8,340 nt of DNA from Acidobacteriota bacterium (GTDB taxonomy: Bacteria > Acidobacteriota > Blastocatellia > RBC074). The translations under genes and the position numbers were made by a program. How positions within the stretch are numbered: position 1 is the first letter of the stretch; each line of letters starts with the position of its first letter. The notes below the pieces were generated by a model. That model was not told where the DNA came from. It saw nothing but the letters and a program-made list of their open reading frames with translations, and ran no database searches. The stretch is from the NCBI GenBank assembly GCA_013140935.1, contig JABFSD010000884.1, positions 1 to 8,340 of the forward strand. Direction: 5' to 3'. Of the stretch, positions 1 through 5,582 are shown piece by piece.

Positions 1-306
1 GTCATAAAAATGGTCTTCGTAACCGGGCGCGTTTTCGGTGTGCAGAATTTCTACGAGCGAAGGATTGGTCGAACTCGGAAACGTCGCCACCATTCTGGCG
101 GGATGGGTGAAGCGTTTGAACCGCCCTTCGGCGCGCAGCTTTTCGATGGTGTCAAAGGGTACGCCGTCGAGGATGAGGATGAGGCGGCGTGGCATAGCGA
201 AGTTGTTAGCAGAAGCAGTTGTGTGCCACTGACTGAAAGGCAGGATGGCACAACAACCCAGCAAGTAAACAGCTAAACTGAAACGCCACAAGCCGAATAA
301 ATTCAT
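1..306 (-). CDS. N-terminal part of an exported alkaline-phosphatase-superfamily (phosphodiesterase/pyrophosphatase-like) protein
   Basis: The frame is open from an ATG at 306 to the left edge, giving 102 residues; the rest of the gene lies outside the window. Residues 1-33 look like a signal peptide or membrane anchor (LAVYLLGCCAILPF). The mature part then begins RLILILDGVPFD at 41-52. This is the usual first strand of the alkaline phosphatase superfamily, with Asp47 in the place of a metal ligand. FPSSTNPS at 76-83 matches the nucleophile region of type I phosphodiesterases (FPSxTxP), with Thr80 as the likely nucleophile. GYEDHFYD follows at the edge. The ATG overlaps the stop of the upstream gene as ATGA, so translational coupling is likely; an AGAGGTT lies about nine bases upstream. 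The substrate cannot be told from this fragment. The superfamily call is fairly secure, the exact family is not. Confidence 0.72.
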   Translation of the reverse strand, partial: MNLFGLWRFSLAVYLLGCCAILPFSQWHTTASANNFAMPRRLILILDGVPFDTIEKLRAEGRFKRFTHPARMVATFPSSTNPSLVEILHTENAPGYEDHFYD

Positions 307-1157
307 GCGGAAATAACCTCTGCCCAGTAGACTTTGTAATGCCCTTCGACTTTAGCGATGACCAAAAAGTGCATCAACATGGTCGGCATATAAATCACTT
401 TAGCGTCTCGCGGCATTTTCAATCCGTATTCAACCCTCCCGTCACTTACCTGATTAGGCTGCAAGCCCATACGCAGTTTGGTTGCCAGTCTGCGCGCTAC
501 GAGCGTAGGTTGATATGCATTGCTGCCAACTGTTTTTTTCATTGAGGCGGTGGTTTTTTCCAGCACGATGGCTATCTCTCGCATTTCTTCAACAGTTTGA
601 ATAGCAGGCAGTGCGTCGTCGTCATCTGAAAAATAGCTTTTGAGGATGCGATGTTGCAGCAACTCTTTTCGCACTTCAGGTGAGAGCATCCTTTCAAAAC
701 TTCTCATCATTTTTTCACTCTCAAACTCAAGTTCCTTTCCGTGCAGCATAGCTCCAGCTTGTTGATTCAAATAATGCGTCATCAGGCAAAAGGTCAACTC
801 CATCATTGCGACGTAAAGCCGTTGCCAATCTTCACGAGCAGCGGTTTCAAGCAAAGCAGGCTGATATGCCAAGCCAAAAGCAAATTCACGAGTTTTGGCG
901 GGGTCACCTTTCTGAGCTAGATTTCGTTTCTCTCGTTCTACAAAACACTCGATAAAATCTGGCGCATAAAACGACTCGACGAGTTGTTTCATGTCGCCGG
1001 TTTCTTCCCACTGCTTCATGAAAGCATTGGCAAGCACGATGGCGGCGCGCTTTTCTTCAGCCGTCAATTCATCATTAGCACTCGCCACGAAAGTACCCGC
1101 TGGCTGAAATAAGCAGATCAAAATAAACGATAGAAACGATTGACTGATTTTTTGCAT
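303..1157 (-). CDS. Exported protein of unknown function, 284 residues
   Basis: I do not recognise a named family. I chose the ATG at 1157 because AAGGAGGT, a near-perfect Shine-Dalgarno sequence, lies four bases upstream. A longer reading from the ATG at 1178 would put that sequence inside the coding region and add seven residues ahead of the signal peptide. Residues 1-27 form a clear signal peptide (FLSFILICLF core, ASA at 25-27 before NDEL). The mature protein is mostly helical and rich in charged residues. An N-terminal segment contains FMKQWEETGDMKQLVESFY (47-65), and an acidic DDDD lies at 178-181. The C-terminal end, with HFLVIAKVEGHYKVYWAEV at 263-281, looks like a pair of beta strands and faintly recalls NTF2/SnoaL-like folds, though this is only an impression. 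It begins 22 bases after the previous stop and ends in an ATGA overlap with the phosphatase-like gene, so the three genes probably form one operon. Confidence 0.85.
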   Translation of the reverse strand: MQKISQSFLSFILICLFQPAGTFVASANDELTAEEKRAAIVLANAFMKQWEETGDMKQLVESFYAPDFIECFVEREKRNLAQKGDPAKTREFAFGLAYQPALLETAAREDWQRLYVAMMELTFCLMTHYLNQQAGAMLHGKELEFESEKMMRSFERMLSPEVRKELLQHRILKSYFSDDDDALPAIQTVEEMREIAIVLEKTTASMKKTVGSNAYQPTLVARRLATKLRMGLQPNQVSDGRVEYGLKMPRDAKVIYMPTMLMHFLVIAKVEGHYKVYWAEVISA

Positions 1158-1178
1158 AAGACCTCCTTGCTCATCCAT

Positions 1179-1673
1179 TTACGGCGTAGCATAAACCAAC
1201 ACCGGCTTGCCATTGCCTGCCAGCTTGTAGCCAATCACGCCGCCTGCGACGGGCAAGCCGATGATTGCCGCCATGCCTCCCACTTTTTCTTCGTTGCAGC
1301 TTCTGCCGCATTGTCTAAGGCCTAGCCCCATCCCGATTACGATTCCGGCAAACGTACCCGCTGTCAGGCCGATGCCGGAGAAGATGCGTTGTTTCGTGCG
1401 ATTGGGTTCGCGCAGTTGCCAGAGCTTTTTGATCTCGTCGCGGCGGTACGTGAAGATTTCGCCGTCGTCTTCGAGTTTAACTTCGGTGTCAGTGACGGCG
1501 ACGAGCCAGGCGGTTTTCTTGTGTTTGTCTTTGGTCTCAATACGCACGTTGGCGGCGGCGGGCAGTTGCATTACGGTTTGCCAGTCTTGTTGGTCAGCAG
1601 CTTGCGCGTTGGCCGTCACCGCGAAGCCAAAGCAAAGGCCAACAAGAAAAATGGATAGGGTGATCGCTTTCAT
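1179..1673 (-). CDS. Exported protein with beta-rich domain and two glycine-zipper membrane segments, 164 residues
   Basis: The start at 1673 is preferred because a signal peptide begins there (MKAITLSIFLVGLCFGFAVTA, ANA at 21-23) and GAGGG lies about eight bases upstream. The frame stays open upstream to 1835, but that part is the palindromic element read as protein. After the signal peptide, residues 40-88 look like a small beta-rich module (VRIETKDKHKKTAWL, then EVKLEDDGEIFTYRRDEI). A basic stretch at 88-97 follows. Two glycine-rich hydrophobic segments lie at about 98-118 (GIGLTAGTFAGIVIGMGLGL) and 132-150, and the loop between them carries two cysteines, Cys122 and Cys126. Glycine zippers of this kind mediate helix packing in membrane proteins. 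The layout resembles the 138-residue protein at 2218-2634. It is the first gene of the apparent three-gene operon running to the left edge. Function unknown. Confidence 0.83.
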   Translation of the reverse strand: MKAITLSIFLVGLCFGFAVTANAQAADQQDWQTVMQLPAAANVRIETKDKHKKTAWLVAVTDTEVKLEDDGEIFTYRRDEIKKLWQLREPNRTKQRIFSGIGLTAGTFAGIVIGMGLGLRQCGRSCNEEKVGGMAAIIGLPVAGGVIGYKLAGNGKPVLVYATP

Positions 1674-1694
1674 CGTGTTTCCCTCAGAGAAAAA

Positions 1695-1925
1695 GATTTT
1701 AAGAAAACGCTGTTCCGAAAAGTCCCAACGGGACGACCAGCCGAAAGCCCAGGGTGAAGCCCTGGGAATTCGTGCGTGTGATTCGGCCAGCCCAAAGCCA
1801 AACCTGTCGCTGGTCACCCTTTCAGGGCTGGACAACTCGTCTCAATTCGCTTCCTGGGGCTTCACCCCAGGCTATTGGCTGACGCTCCGTTGGAGCTTTC
1901 TTCGGAAATACTTTTTCTTAAAATC
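1695..1925. repeat. Nested palindromic intergenic element, copy A, with 13-bp terminal inverted repeats
   Basis: The two ends are exact inverted copies of GATTTTAAGAAAA (1695-1707 and 1913-1925). Each is followed, after a five-base gap, by an inverted TTCCGAA (1713-1719 and 1901-1907). Inside lie smaller hairpins in mirrored order: GTCCCAACGGGAC (1722-1734) opposite GCTCCGTTGGAGC (1884-1896), CCCAGGGTGAAGCCCTGGG (1748-1766) opposite CCTGGGGCTTCACCCCAGG (1853-1871), and a degraded core at 1787-1798 opposite CCCTTTCAGGG (1817-1827). The element fills the space between the stop of the 54-residue gene, three bases away, and the start region of the 164-residue gene. It contains no credible gene. 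It may be a MITE-like element or a REP-like structured repeat; the sequence does not decide between them. Confidence 0.82.
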
Positions 1926-1928
1926 AAA

Positions 1929-2093
1929 TCAATAGATCGAATGCGACTCGCGCGGCGCGTCATTCGTCAGTAGGGTTTGGTGACGACGTTTGCGCGCAGC
2001 TTCCGCAAAAAATTCACTAACGATCAAGGCCAGCGGCAGTGCCAGGACGGTCAGCAAGCACAGCAAACAAAAGGAAGATAACAAGACGCGCAT
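1929..2093 (-). CDS. Predicted small single-pass membrane protein, 54 residues
   Basis: An ATG at 2093 opens 54 codons to a TGA at 1931-1929. Residues 3-26 form one long hydrophobic segment (LLSSFCLLCLLTVLALPLAL). An amphipathic stretch (SEFFAEAA) and a strongly basic patch RKRRH (34-38) follow, then a polar tail ending SHSIY. It lies 10 bases after the stop of the 34-residue gene. There is no clear Shine-Dalgarno sequence, so expression would depend on coupling to the gene before it; this is the weakest of the three tiny genes. The membrane segment shares a PLALI motif with the 43-residue protein at 2656-2787, which may be chance in such hydrophobic sequence. Function unknown. Confidence 0.48.
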   Translation of the reverse strand: MRVLLSSFCLLCLLTVLALPLALIVSEFFAEAARKRRHQTLLTNDAPRESHSIY

Positions 2094-2103
2094 ATTGAAT
2101 TGA

Positions 2104-2208
2104 TTAGCCGATGAGTTCAGCCAGTACTCCGTGTAACACCCAGGCGACGACGCCGAGGGCGCTCAAGATCATCGCTATGCATAAAACAATTACGAGGATA
2201 ACCATCAT
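2104..2208 (-). CDS. Predicted tiny single-pass membrane protein, 34 residues
   Basis: Two ATG codons in a row (2208 and 2205) follow a good ribosome binding site, GGAG, about six bases upstream and just past the stop of the 138-residue gene. The product is almost entirely one membrane helix (VILVIVLCIAMILSALGVVA), followed by WVLHGVLAELIG and a TAA stop. It has almost no charged residues. The spacing to its neighbours (9 bases before, 10 after) fits a co-transcribed set. Proteins this small often modulate a membrane partner, but nothing in the sequence names one. Conservation in relatives would be the deciding evidence. Confidence 0.55.
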   Translation of the reverse strand: MMVILVIVLCIAMILSALGVVAWVLHGVLAELIG

Positions 2209-2217
2209 TGTTGCTCC

Positions 2218-2634
2218 TTAGTCTTCGAGTGCGAGGAATAACAAATAAAGCGTCAGAAAAGTTGCGCCGACGCCGATACCAATGCCAATCGCAATGGCGG
2301 CTCCGGTGGAAAGGTTCTTGCCTTTGGCTTGCACGACGTTCGGATAAGGCACTTCAGTGGCTGCGCCTGTCTTGGCGTCGGTGATCGTGAACGAATCAAC
2401 GCCCGCCTCACTGACGTAACCCGCCAGCTTGGTTTTATCGCGCAGCTTGATTTTGATCGTAGCGTCAGTGCCGGTGCCTAGCTCAGTGATGGAGCTTTTG
2501 ATTTTGGCTACGCGCGCGGCTTCTTTTGCTTCAGGTGTTAAAGGCGCGGCGAAAGCGGGCGCGGCCAACAGCGCGTATAGCAACGCGCCGATCAGTGTGA
2601 GTGAAAGAGATTTTTGTGTTTGGGATTTGAACAT
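2218..2634 (-). CDS. Exported glycine-zipper protein, 138 residues, function unknown
   Basis: The product has a clear signal peptide (residues 1-30, LTLIGALLYALLAAPAFAA). A helical stretch follows at 33-50. A short beta-rich module at 58-105 comes next, with IKIKLRDKTKLAGYV at 60-74, DSFTITDAKTG and then VPYPNVVQAKGK. A C-terminal membrane segment at about 110-134 is packed with glycines spaced as in a glycine zipper (GAAIAIGIGIGVGATF). It ends LFLALED. The start has GAGG about five bases upstream. The order signal peptide, small beta module, basic linker, glycine-rich helix matches the 164-residue protein at 1179-1673, and the modules align loosely around K-D-K-x-K. This suggests distant relatives. 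It sits between tiny membrane-protein genes on the same strand. The beta module may be an Sm-like small barrel, but I cannot confirm that by eye. Confidence 0.85.
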   Translation of the reverse strand: MFKSQTQKSLSLTLIGALLYALLAAPAFAAPLTPEAKEAARVAKIKSSITELGTGTDATIKIKLRDKTKLAGYVSEAGVDSFTITDAKTGAATEVPYPNVVQAKGKNLSTGAAIAIGIGIGVGATFLTLYLLFLALED

Positions 2635-2655
2635 AGAGCCTCGTTGCTGGTGGCG

Positions 2656-2787
2656 TTATGATTTCGCGCAGAAGCCGTACCTGATTGAGATTGCAATCAA
2701 GGCGAGCGGAACAACAGCAAAGACCAACAGCGCACCCAACAGAATGAATGGGCCTCCAAAACTGGAACAGAGAAAAACGATAGACAT
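2656..2787 (-). CDS. Predicted small single-pass membrane protein, 43 residues
   Basis: An ATG at 2787 has GAGGT seven bases upstream and runs 43 codons to a TAA at 2658-2656. A short N-terminal stretch with MSIVFLCSSFGG leads into a strong hydrophobic segment at about 14-34 (FILLGALLVFAVVPLALIAI) and a basic tail, SIRYGFCAKS. The gene is the first of the small-gene cluster and ends 21 bases before the 138-residue gene. A 60-residue frame at 2697-2879 overlaps it but has no ribosome binding site and no protein-like pattern. The well-placed ribosome binding site, the clean membrane helix with a basic tail, and the position in a same-strand series support a real gene. Function unknown. Confidence 0.58.
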   Translation of the reverse strand: MSIVFLCSSFGGPFILLGALLVFAVVPLALIAISIRYGFCAKS

Positions 2788-2919
2788 AAATTTAACCTCG
2801 CACCTTTCAAAAAATTCTTGCGCCGTGCCAGTTCACCGCTTGGCGTTGGCGACGGCGCAAGGTTCTTAAATATCCTCAACGGTTGCGGAATGGCTTAGTG
2901 CAAGGGCGATGCCAAAGGT

Positions 2920-3116
2920 TCTGGAAGCTCCAACGGAGCGCGGGAATACAGCCCAGGGTGAAGCCCTGGGAACGGCGGAGAATGATTGTAAAAGCCCTGA
3001 AAGGGCGTGATAAACCATTGCGTATCACGCCCTTTCAGGGCTTTTGAAAATTCGGTTTGTGCAACCCAGAGCTGCACCCTGGGCTATATTCTGACGCCCC
3101 GTTGGGGCTGCCCGAA
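2920..3116. repeat. Nested palindromic intergenic element, copy B
   Basis: This copy fills most of the 357-base space between the sigma-54 activator gene and the 43-residue gene. It has the same three-layer mirrored plan as copy A. GCTCCAACGGAGC (2927-2939) faces GCCCCGTTGGGGC (3096-3108), and CCCAGGGTGAAGCCCTGGG (2952-2970) faces the variant at 3065-3083. A core of two 23-base arms (2990-3012 and 3023-3045) forms a perfect inverted repeat. The AT-rich 13-bp ends seen in copy A are not visible here. Weak mirror similarity around TTCTGG/TTCGGG sets the stated limits. The short frames across it translate only the repeat. Outside it, 2788-2919 shows only the ribosome binding site of the next gene and a weak sigma-54-like half-site, and 3117-3144 shows nothing clear. 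Confidence 0.82.
2990..3045. terminator. Perfect 23-bp hairpin, possible two-way transcription terminator
   Basis: Arms at 2990-3012 and 3023-3045 are exact reverse complements around the ten-base loop AACCATTGCG. On either strand the stem begins with AAAA and ends with CTTTT, so a short T run closes the hairpin in both directions. It lies about 100 bases past the stop of the activator gene, so it could end that transcript. The T run is only four bases and belongs to the stem, and the hairpin is also the core of a repeat element, so its role in termination is inferred. Confidence 0.4.
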
Positions 3117-3144
3117 AGGTGAAGATGCCTGTCAGGCGAAGCTG

Positions 3145-4641
3145 TCACTCGTCATCGGAATCTGGCGCTTCGTCGCCAAACACGTAGCGGCGCGTGAGTC
3201 CCAAGTCTTTGAGTTTTTGTTGAAGGCTTTGGCGATGCATGCCTACGCGCTCGGCGGCGCGGGTGACGTTGCCGCCGGTTTCGTGCAGGCAGCGTTCGAT
3301 GTAGGCGCGCTCGAATTCGCGGCGGGCTTCGCGGAAGTCGGCGAGGAACGGAATCTGTAATGCGTTTTCGTCTAAAGGTTGCAATGGCGTCGTCGGCAAT
3401 TCGAGTTTGGTTGATGGTGCGGATGACGCAACCACTGTTTGTGGTTTAACCGACTCATTCATAAATTCGGCAGGCAGGTCGCTGGTTTCGAGACTTGTGC
3501 CATCGGCCAGCACAACGCTGCGTTCGAGAGCGTTGCGCAATTCGCGTACGTTGCCGGGCCAGTCATACGCGATGAGGCGTTGCAGGGCGGCGGCGCTGAT
3601 CTCGGTGCATTTAAGCTGATAGCGCGTGGCGTAACCTTGCAAAAAATGCGTCGCCAGCAAGGGGATGTCTTCGCGGCGCTCGCGCAGGGGCGGCAGGTCG
3701 AGTTGGACTACGCGCAAGCGGTAATAGAGGTCGGCGCGAAACGTGCCTGCCTCAACCGCTTGTTGCAAATCGCGGTTGGTGGCGCTGACGACGCGCACGT
3801 CAACCGACACGGTTTGCGAACTGCCCAGCCGTTCGACCTTGCGTTCTTCGAGTACGCGCAAGAGCTTGGCTTGCGTGTTCAAACTCATGTCGCCGATTTC
3901 GTCGAGAAAGATCGTACCGCCGTGCGCCAACTCAAACTTGCCTTTGCGTTGGGCGGCGGCTCCGGTGAACGCGCCTTTCTCGTGGCCGAACAATTCCGAT
4001 TCGATCAACTCAGACGGCAGCGCGGCGCAATTCATCGCAATGAATTCGCCCTTGCGGCGCGCGTGGCTCTGTTCGTGAATGGCGCGCGCGACGAGTTCCT
4101 TGCCCGTGCCCGATTCGCCGCGAATCAGCACCGTCACATCGGTCGCGGCGACCTTGTTAATCAAATCGTAAATGCGCCGCATCGGTTCGCTGGTGCCGAG
4201 CAAATCGCCTACGCCACGCGCGGCTTTGAGCGCAGCGCGCAATTCCTGATTCTCACGTTTGAGCGAACGATTCTCTAAAGCGTTTTTGACGACAAGGCGC
4301 AGTTCGTCAACTTCAAAGGGCTTGGCGAGGTAATCATAAGCACCGGCCTTGATGGCTTCGACGGCGGTGCGTTCGTTGCCGTGCGCGGTGAGCATCACGA
4401 CCGGCGGCGCATCGGCTTGCGTTTGCAGTTCGCGCAAATAATCCAACCCGCTTACGCCGGGCAGATTGATGTCGAGCAACAGCAAATCGGGTTTGTCAGC
4501 GGTGATGAGTTGGCGGGCTTCAGGCACAGAACCGGCTTCGCGGATAGCGTAACTTTTCAGCGCGCGTTGCATGCCGTAACGCGCGGCTTCTTCGTCGTCT
4601 ATGATAAGAATTTTTGGGATTAAGATTTTGGGTTCGGGCAT
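3145..4641 (-). CDS. NtrC-family sigma-54-dependent response regulator, 498 residues
   Basis: This is the output half of a two-component system. It should bind DNA upstream of sigma-54 promoters and use ATP hydrolysis to open them when phosphorylated. Residues 10-125 form a receiver domain: acidic pocket Asp15-Asp16, phospho-acceptor Asp57 in LLLLDINLPG, Thr85 and Lys107. A linker helix leads to the AAA+ domain at about 145-385. This has Walker A GESGTGKE (175-182), the sigma-54 contact loop GAFTGA (223-228), Walker B GGTIFLDE (241-248), arginine-finger candidates Arg302 and Arg308, and WPGNVREL (361-368). After a loose Pro/Ser/Thr-rich linker comes a Fis-type helix-turn-helix at 456-482 (GGNVTRAAERVGMHRQSLQQ). 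All key residues are present, so it should be active. The ATG at 4641 lacks a good ribosome binding site; a TTG at 4671 with a weak AGAAG would add ten residues and overlap the previous gene by eight bases. The histidine kinase two genes upstream is its likely partner. Confidence 0.96.
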   Translation of the reverse strand: MPEPKILIPKILIIDDEEAARYGMQRALKSYAIREAGSVPEARQLITADKPDLLLLDINLPGVSGLDYLRELQTQADAPPVVMLTAHGNERTAVEAIKAGAYDYLAKPFEVDELRLVVKNALENRSLKRENQELRAALKAARGVGDLLGTSEPMRRIYDLINKVAATDVTVLIRGESGTGKELVARAIHEQSHARRKGEFIAMNCAALPSELIESELFGHEKGAFTGAAAQRKGKFELAHGGTIFLDEIGDMSLNTQAKLLRVLEERKVERLGSSQTVSVDVRVVSATNRDLQQAVEAGTFRADLYYRLRVVQLDLPPLRERREDIPLLATHFLQGYATRYQLKCTEISAAALQRLIAYDWPGNVRELRNALERSVVLADGTSLETSDLPAEFMNESVKPQTVVASSAPSTKLELPTTPLQPLDENALQIPFLADFREARREFERAYIERCLHETGGNVTRAAERVGMHRQSLQQKLKDLGLTRRYVFGDEAPDSDDE

Positions 4642-4663
4642 AGCGCGTTCAAAACAAAAGGTC

Positions 4664-4867
4664 TCACTCAAAGTCTTCTACACCACACTGCCGCATCAAT
4701 TCTCGCATCCGCAATTCACGTTCGTGTTTAACAGGATCGCGTAGCCATTCCGTTAAGTGTTCAGGCAGTGGTCCATCGCATTTGAGATGAATCACTAACA
4801 AACCATCTTCTTCGATCAGTTCCACTCCGTCGGAGTCATCAACCGCAGCCAGATTGAGTGTTTCCAT
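4664..4867 (-). CDS. Small acidic protein of unknown function, 67 residues
   Basis: The ATG at 4867 is chosen because GAGGGG lies seven bases upstream. A TTG at 4891 would add eight residues and directly abut the Uma2 stop. I do not recognise the family. The N-terminal half is very acidic (VDDSDGVELIEEDGLLVIHL) and could form a beta hairpin. The C-terminal half looks helical and mixed in charge (LPEHLTEWLRDP, then KHERELRMRELMRQCG). No signal peptide or membrane segment is visible, so it is probably cytoplasmic. It lies between the Uma2-family gene and the response-regulator gene with tight spacing. It could be a partner of either, or, by its size and charge, an antitoxin-like partner of the nuclease-fold protein; this is conjecture. 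Confidence 0.72.
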   Translation of the reverse strand: METLNLAAVDDSDGVELIEEDGLLVIHLKCDGPLPEHLTEWLRDPVKHERELRMRELMRQCGVEDFE

Positions 4868-4891
4868 TGTGGGCCCCTCATTGCACTCCAA

Positions 4892-5533
4892 TCATTCCGG
4901 CTCAATGCCAAGCTCGCGCAACTTGGCGGCAAAGCGTTCGGCGCGCAACTCAGCCGCATTGGCGCGTAGGATTTCATCTTCCGTCAGCTCAAACTTGCGA
5001 CCATTGGGGTAAAAAACACTGAGCGCGCCATTCGCTTCAAGCCGAAGTTTGATACCGAGACGCGGGCTCGTCCATTCATCGTCAATCGAGAGGTAAGTGA
5101 AAAAGTCGCCTACGCGCCGCCAACAGTCGAGCGTGCCGTTATCGGGATCGTACTCGTAATACTCCTCGACGCCGTGACGCTGATAAAAAGTTCGCTTGGC
5201 TTGTAACTCGCGTCTGGTGTTGCCAGGCGAAAGGATTTCAAAAACAACTTGCGGCGCAACGTTTCCTTCTTCCCATTGTTTATATGAACTACGCCGTCCG
5301 GGCGGTCGCCCGAAGGCCACTAGCACATCGGGCGCGACGGTAATGTCAGGACGGCCTTGCACGGGATACCAAAGCAAATCACCCGCGACAAAAACATTTT
5401 CATTTTTGAACTGCGCCGCTAGTCCGGTTTTGATCATTGTCAGGTAATCATATTGTTCAGTGTTTTCGGCCATAGGCTTTCCATCCGAGTCTGGATAAAT
5501 GATTTCTTTGAGGTGTTGTGCGCTGATTGCCAT
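4892..5533 (-). CDS. Uma2-family (DUF820) PD-(D/E)XK nuclease-fold protein, 213 residues
   Basis: Uma2 proteins adopt a restriction-endonuclease-like fold and are very abundant in cyanobacteria and several other phyla; their cellular role is mostly unknown. The hallmarks are visible here in order: an N-terminal helical part, GRPDITVAPDVLVAF (60-74) with Asp69 as the likely catalytic aspartate, PQVVFEILSPGN (94-105) with Glu99, and FYQRHGVEEYYEYDPD (116-131). The C-terminal helix ends RFAAKLRELGIEPE, a frequent ending in this family. The length is typical. The start at 5533 has GAGGAA about eight bases upstream. The gene begins 49 bases after the kinase stop. Its presence between a sensor kinase and its regulator is unusual. 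The family call is secure; nuclease activity is not shown. Confidence 0.92.
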   Translation of the reverse strand: MAISAQHLKEIIYPDSDGKPMAENTEQYDYLTMIKTGLAAQFKNENVFVAGDLLWYPVQGRPDITVAPDVLVAFGRPPGRRSSYKQWEEGNVAPQVVFEILSPGNTRRELQAKRTFYQRHGVEEYYEYDPDNGTLDCWRRVGDFFTYLSIDDEWTSPRLGIKLRLEANGALSVFYPNGRKFELTEDEILRANAAELRAERFAAKLRELGIEPE

Positions 5534-5582
5534 ACGAAAATTCCTCGCTGTTTTTGGGGCCGCGTTGTCGTGAACGACGGCG

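Noticed and set aside
51..251. Minus-strand frame of 66 codons near the left edge
   Set aside because: It lies in another frame of the phosphatase-like gene, which has the signal peptide and family motifs.
1674..1835. Upstream extension of the 164-residue protein to a start at 1835
   Set aside because: The extra 54 codons translate the palindromic element, and they would bury a clear signal peptide inside the protein.
1261..1935. Plus-strand open frame of 224 codons
   Set aside because: It lies opposite the 164-residue gene and the palindromic element, with no ribosome binding site and no protein-like pattern.
2697..2879. Minus-strand frame of 60 codons
   Set aside because: It overlaps the better supported 43-residue gene in another frame and has no ribosome binding site or coherent hydrophobic pattern.
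2895..3077. Minus-strand frame of 60 codons
   Set aside because: It is the palindromic element read as protein; frames like this are a common artefact of such repeats.
3439..4278. Plus-strand open frame of 279 codons
   Set aside because: It is antisense to the AAA+ domain of the response regulator, whose motifs are all intact on the other strand; long antisense frames are expected in GC-rich genes.
5561..5582. Short inverted repeat GTCGTGAACGAC between the kinase and Uma2 genes as a terminator
   Set aside because: The stem is only five pairs with a two-base loop and no T run, and genes on both sides look co-transcribed.
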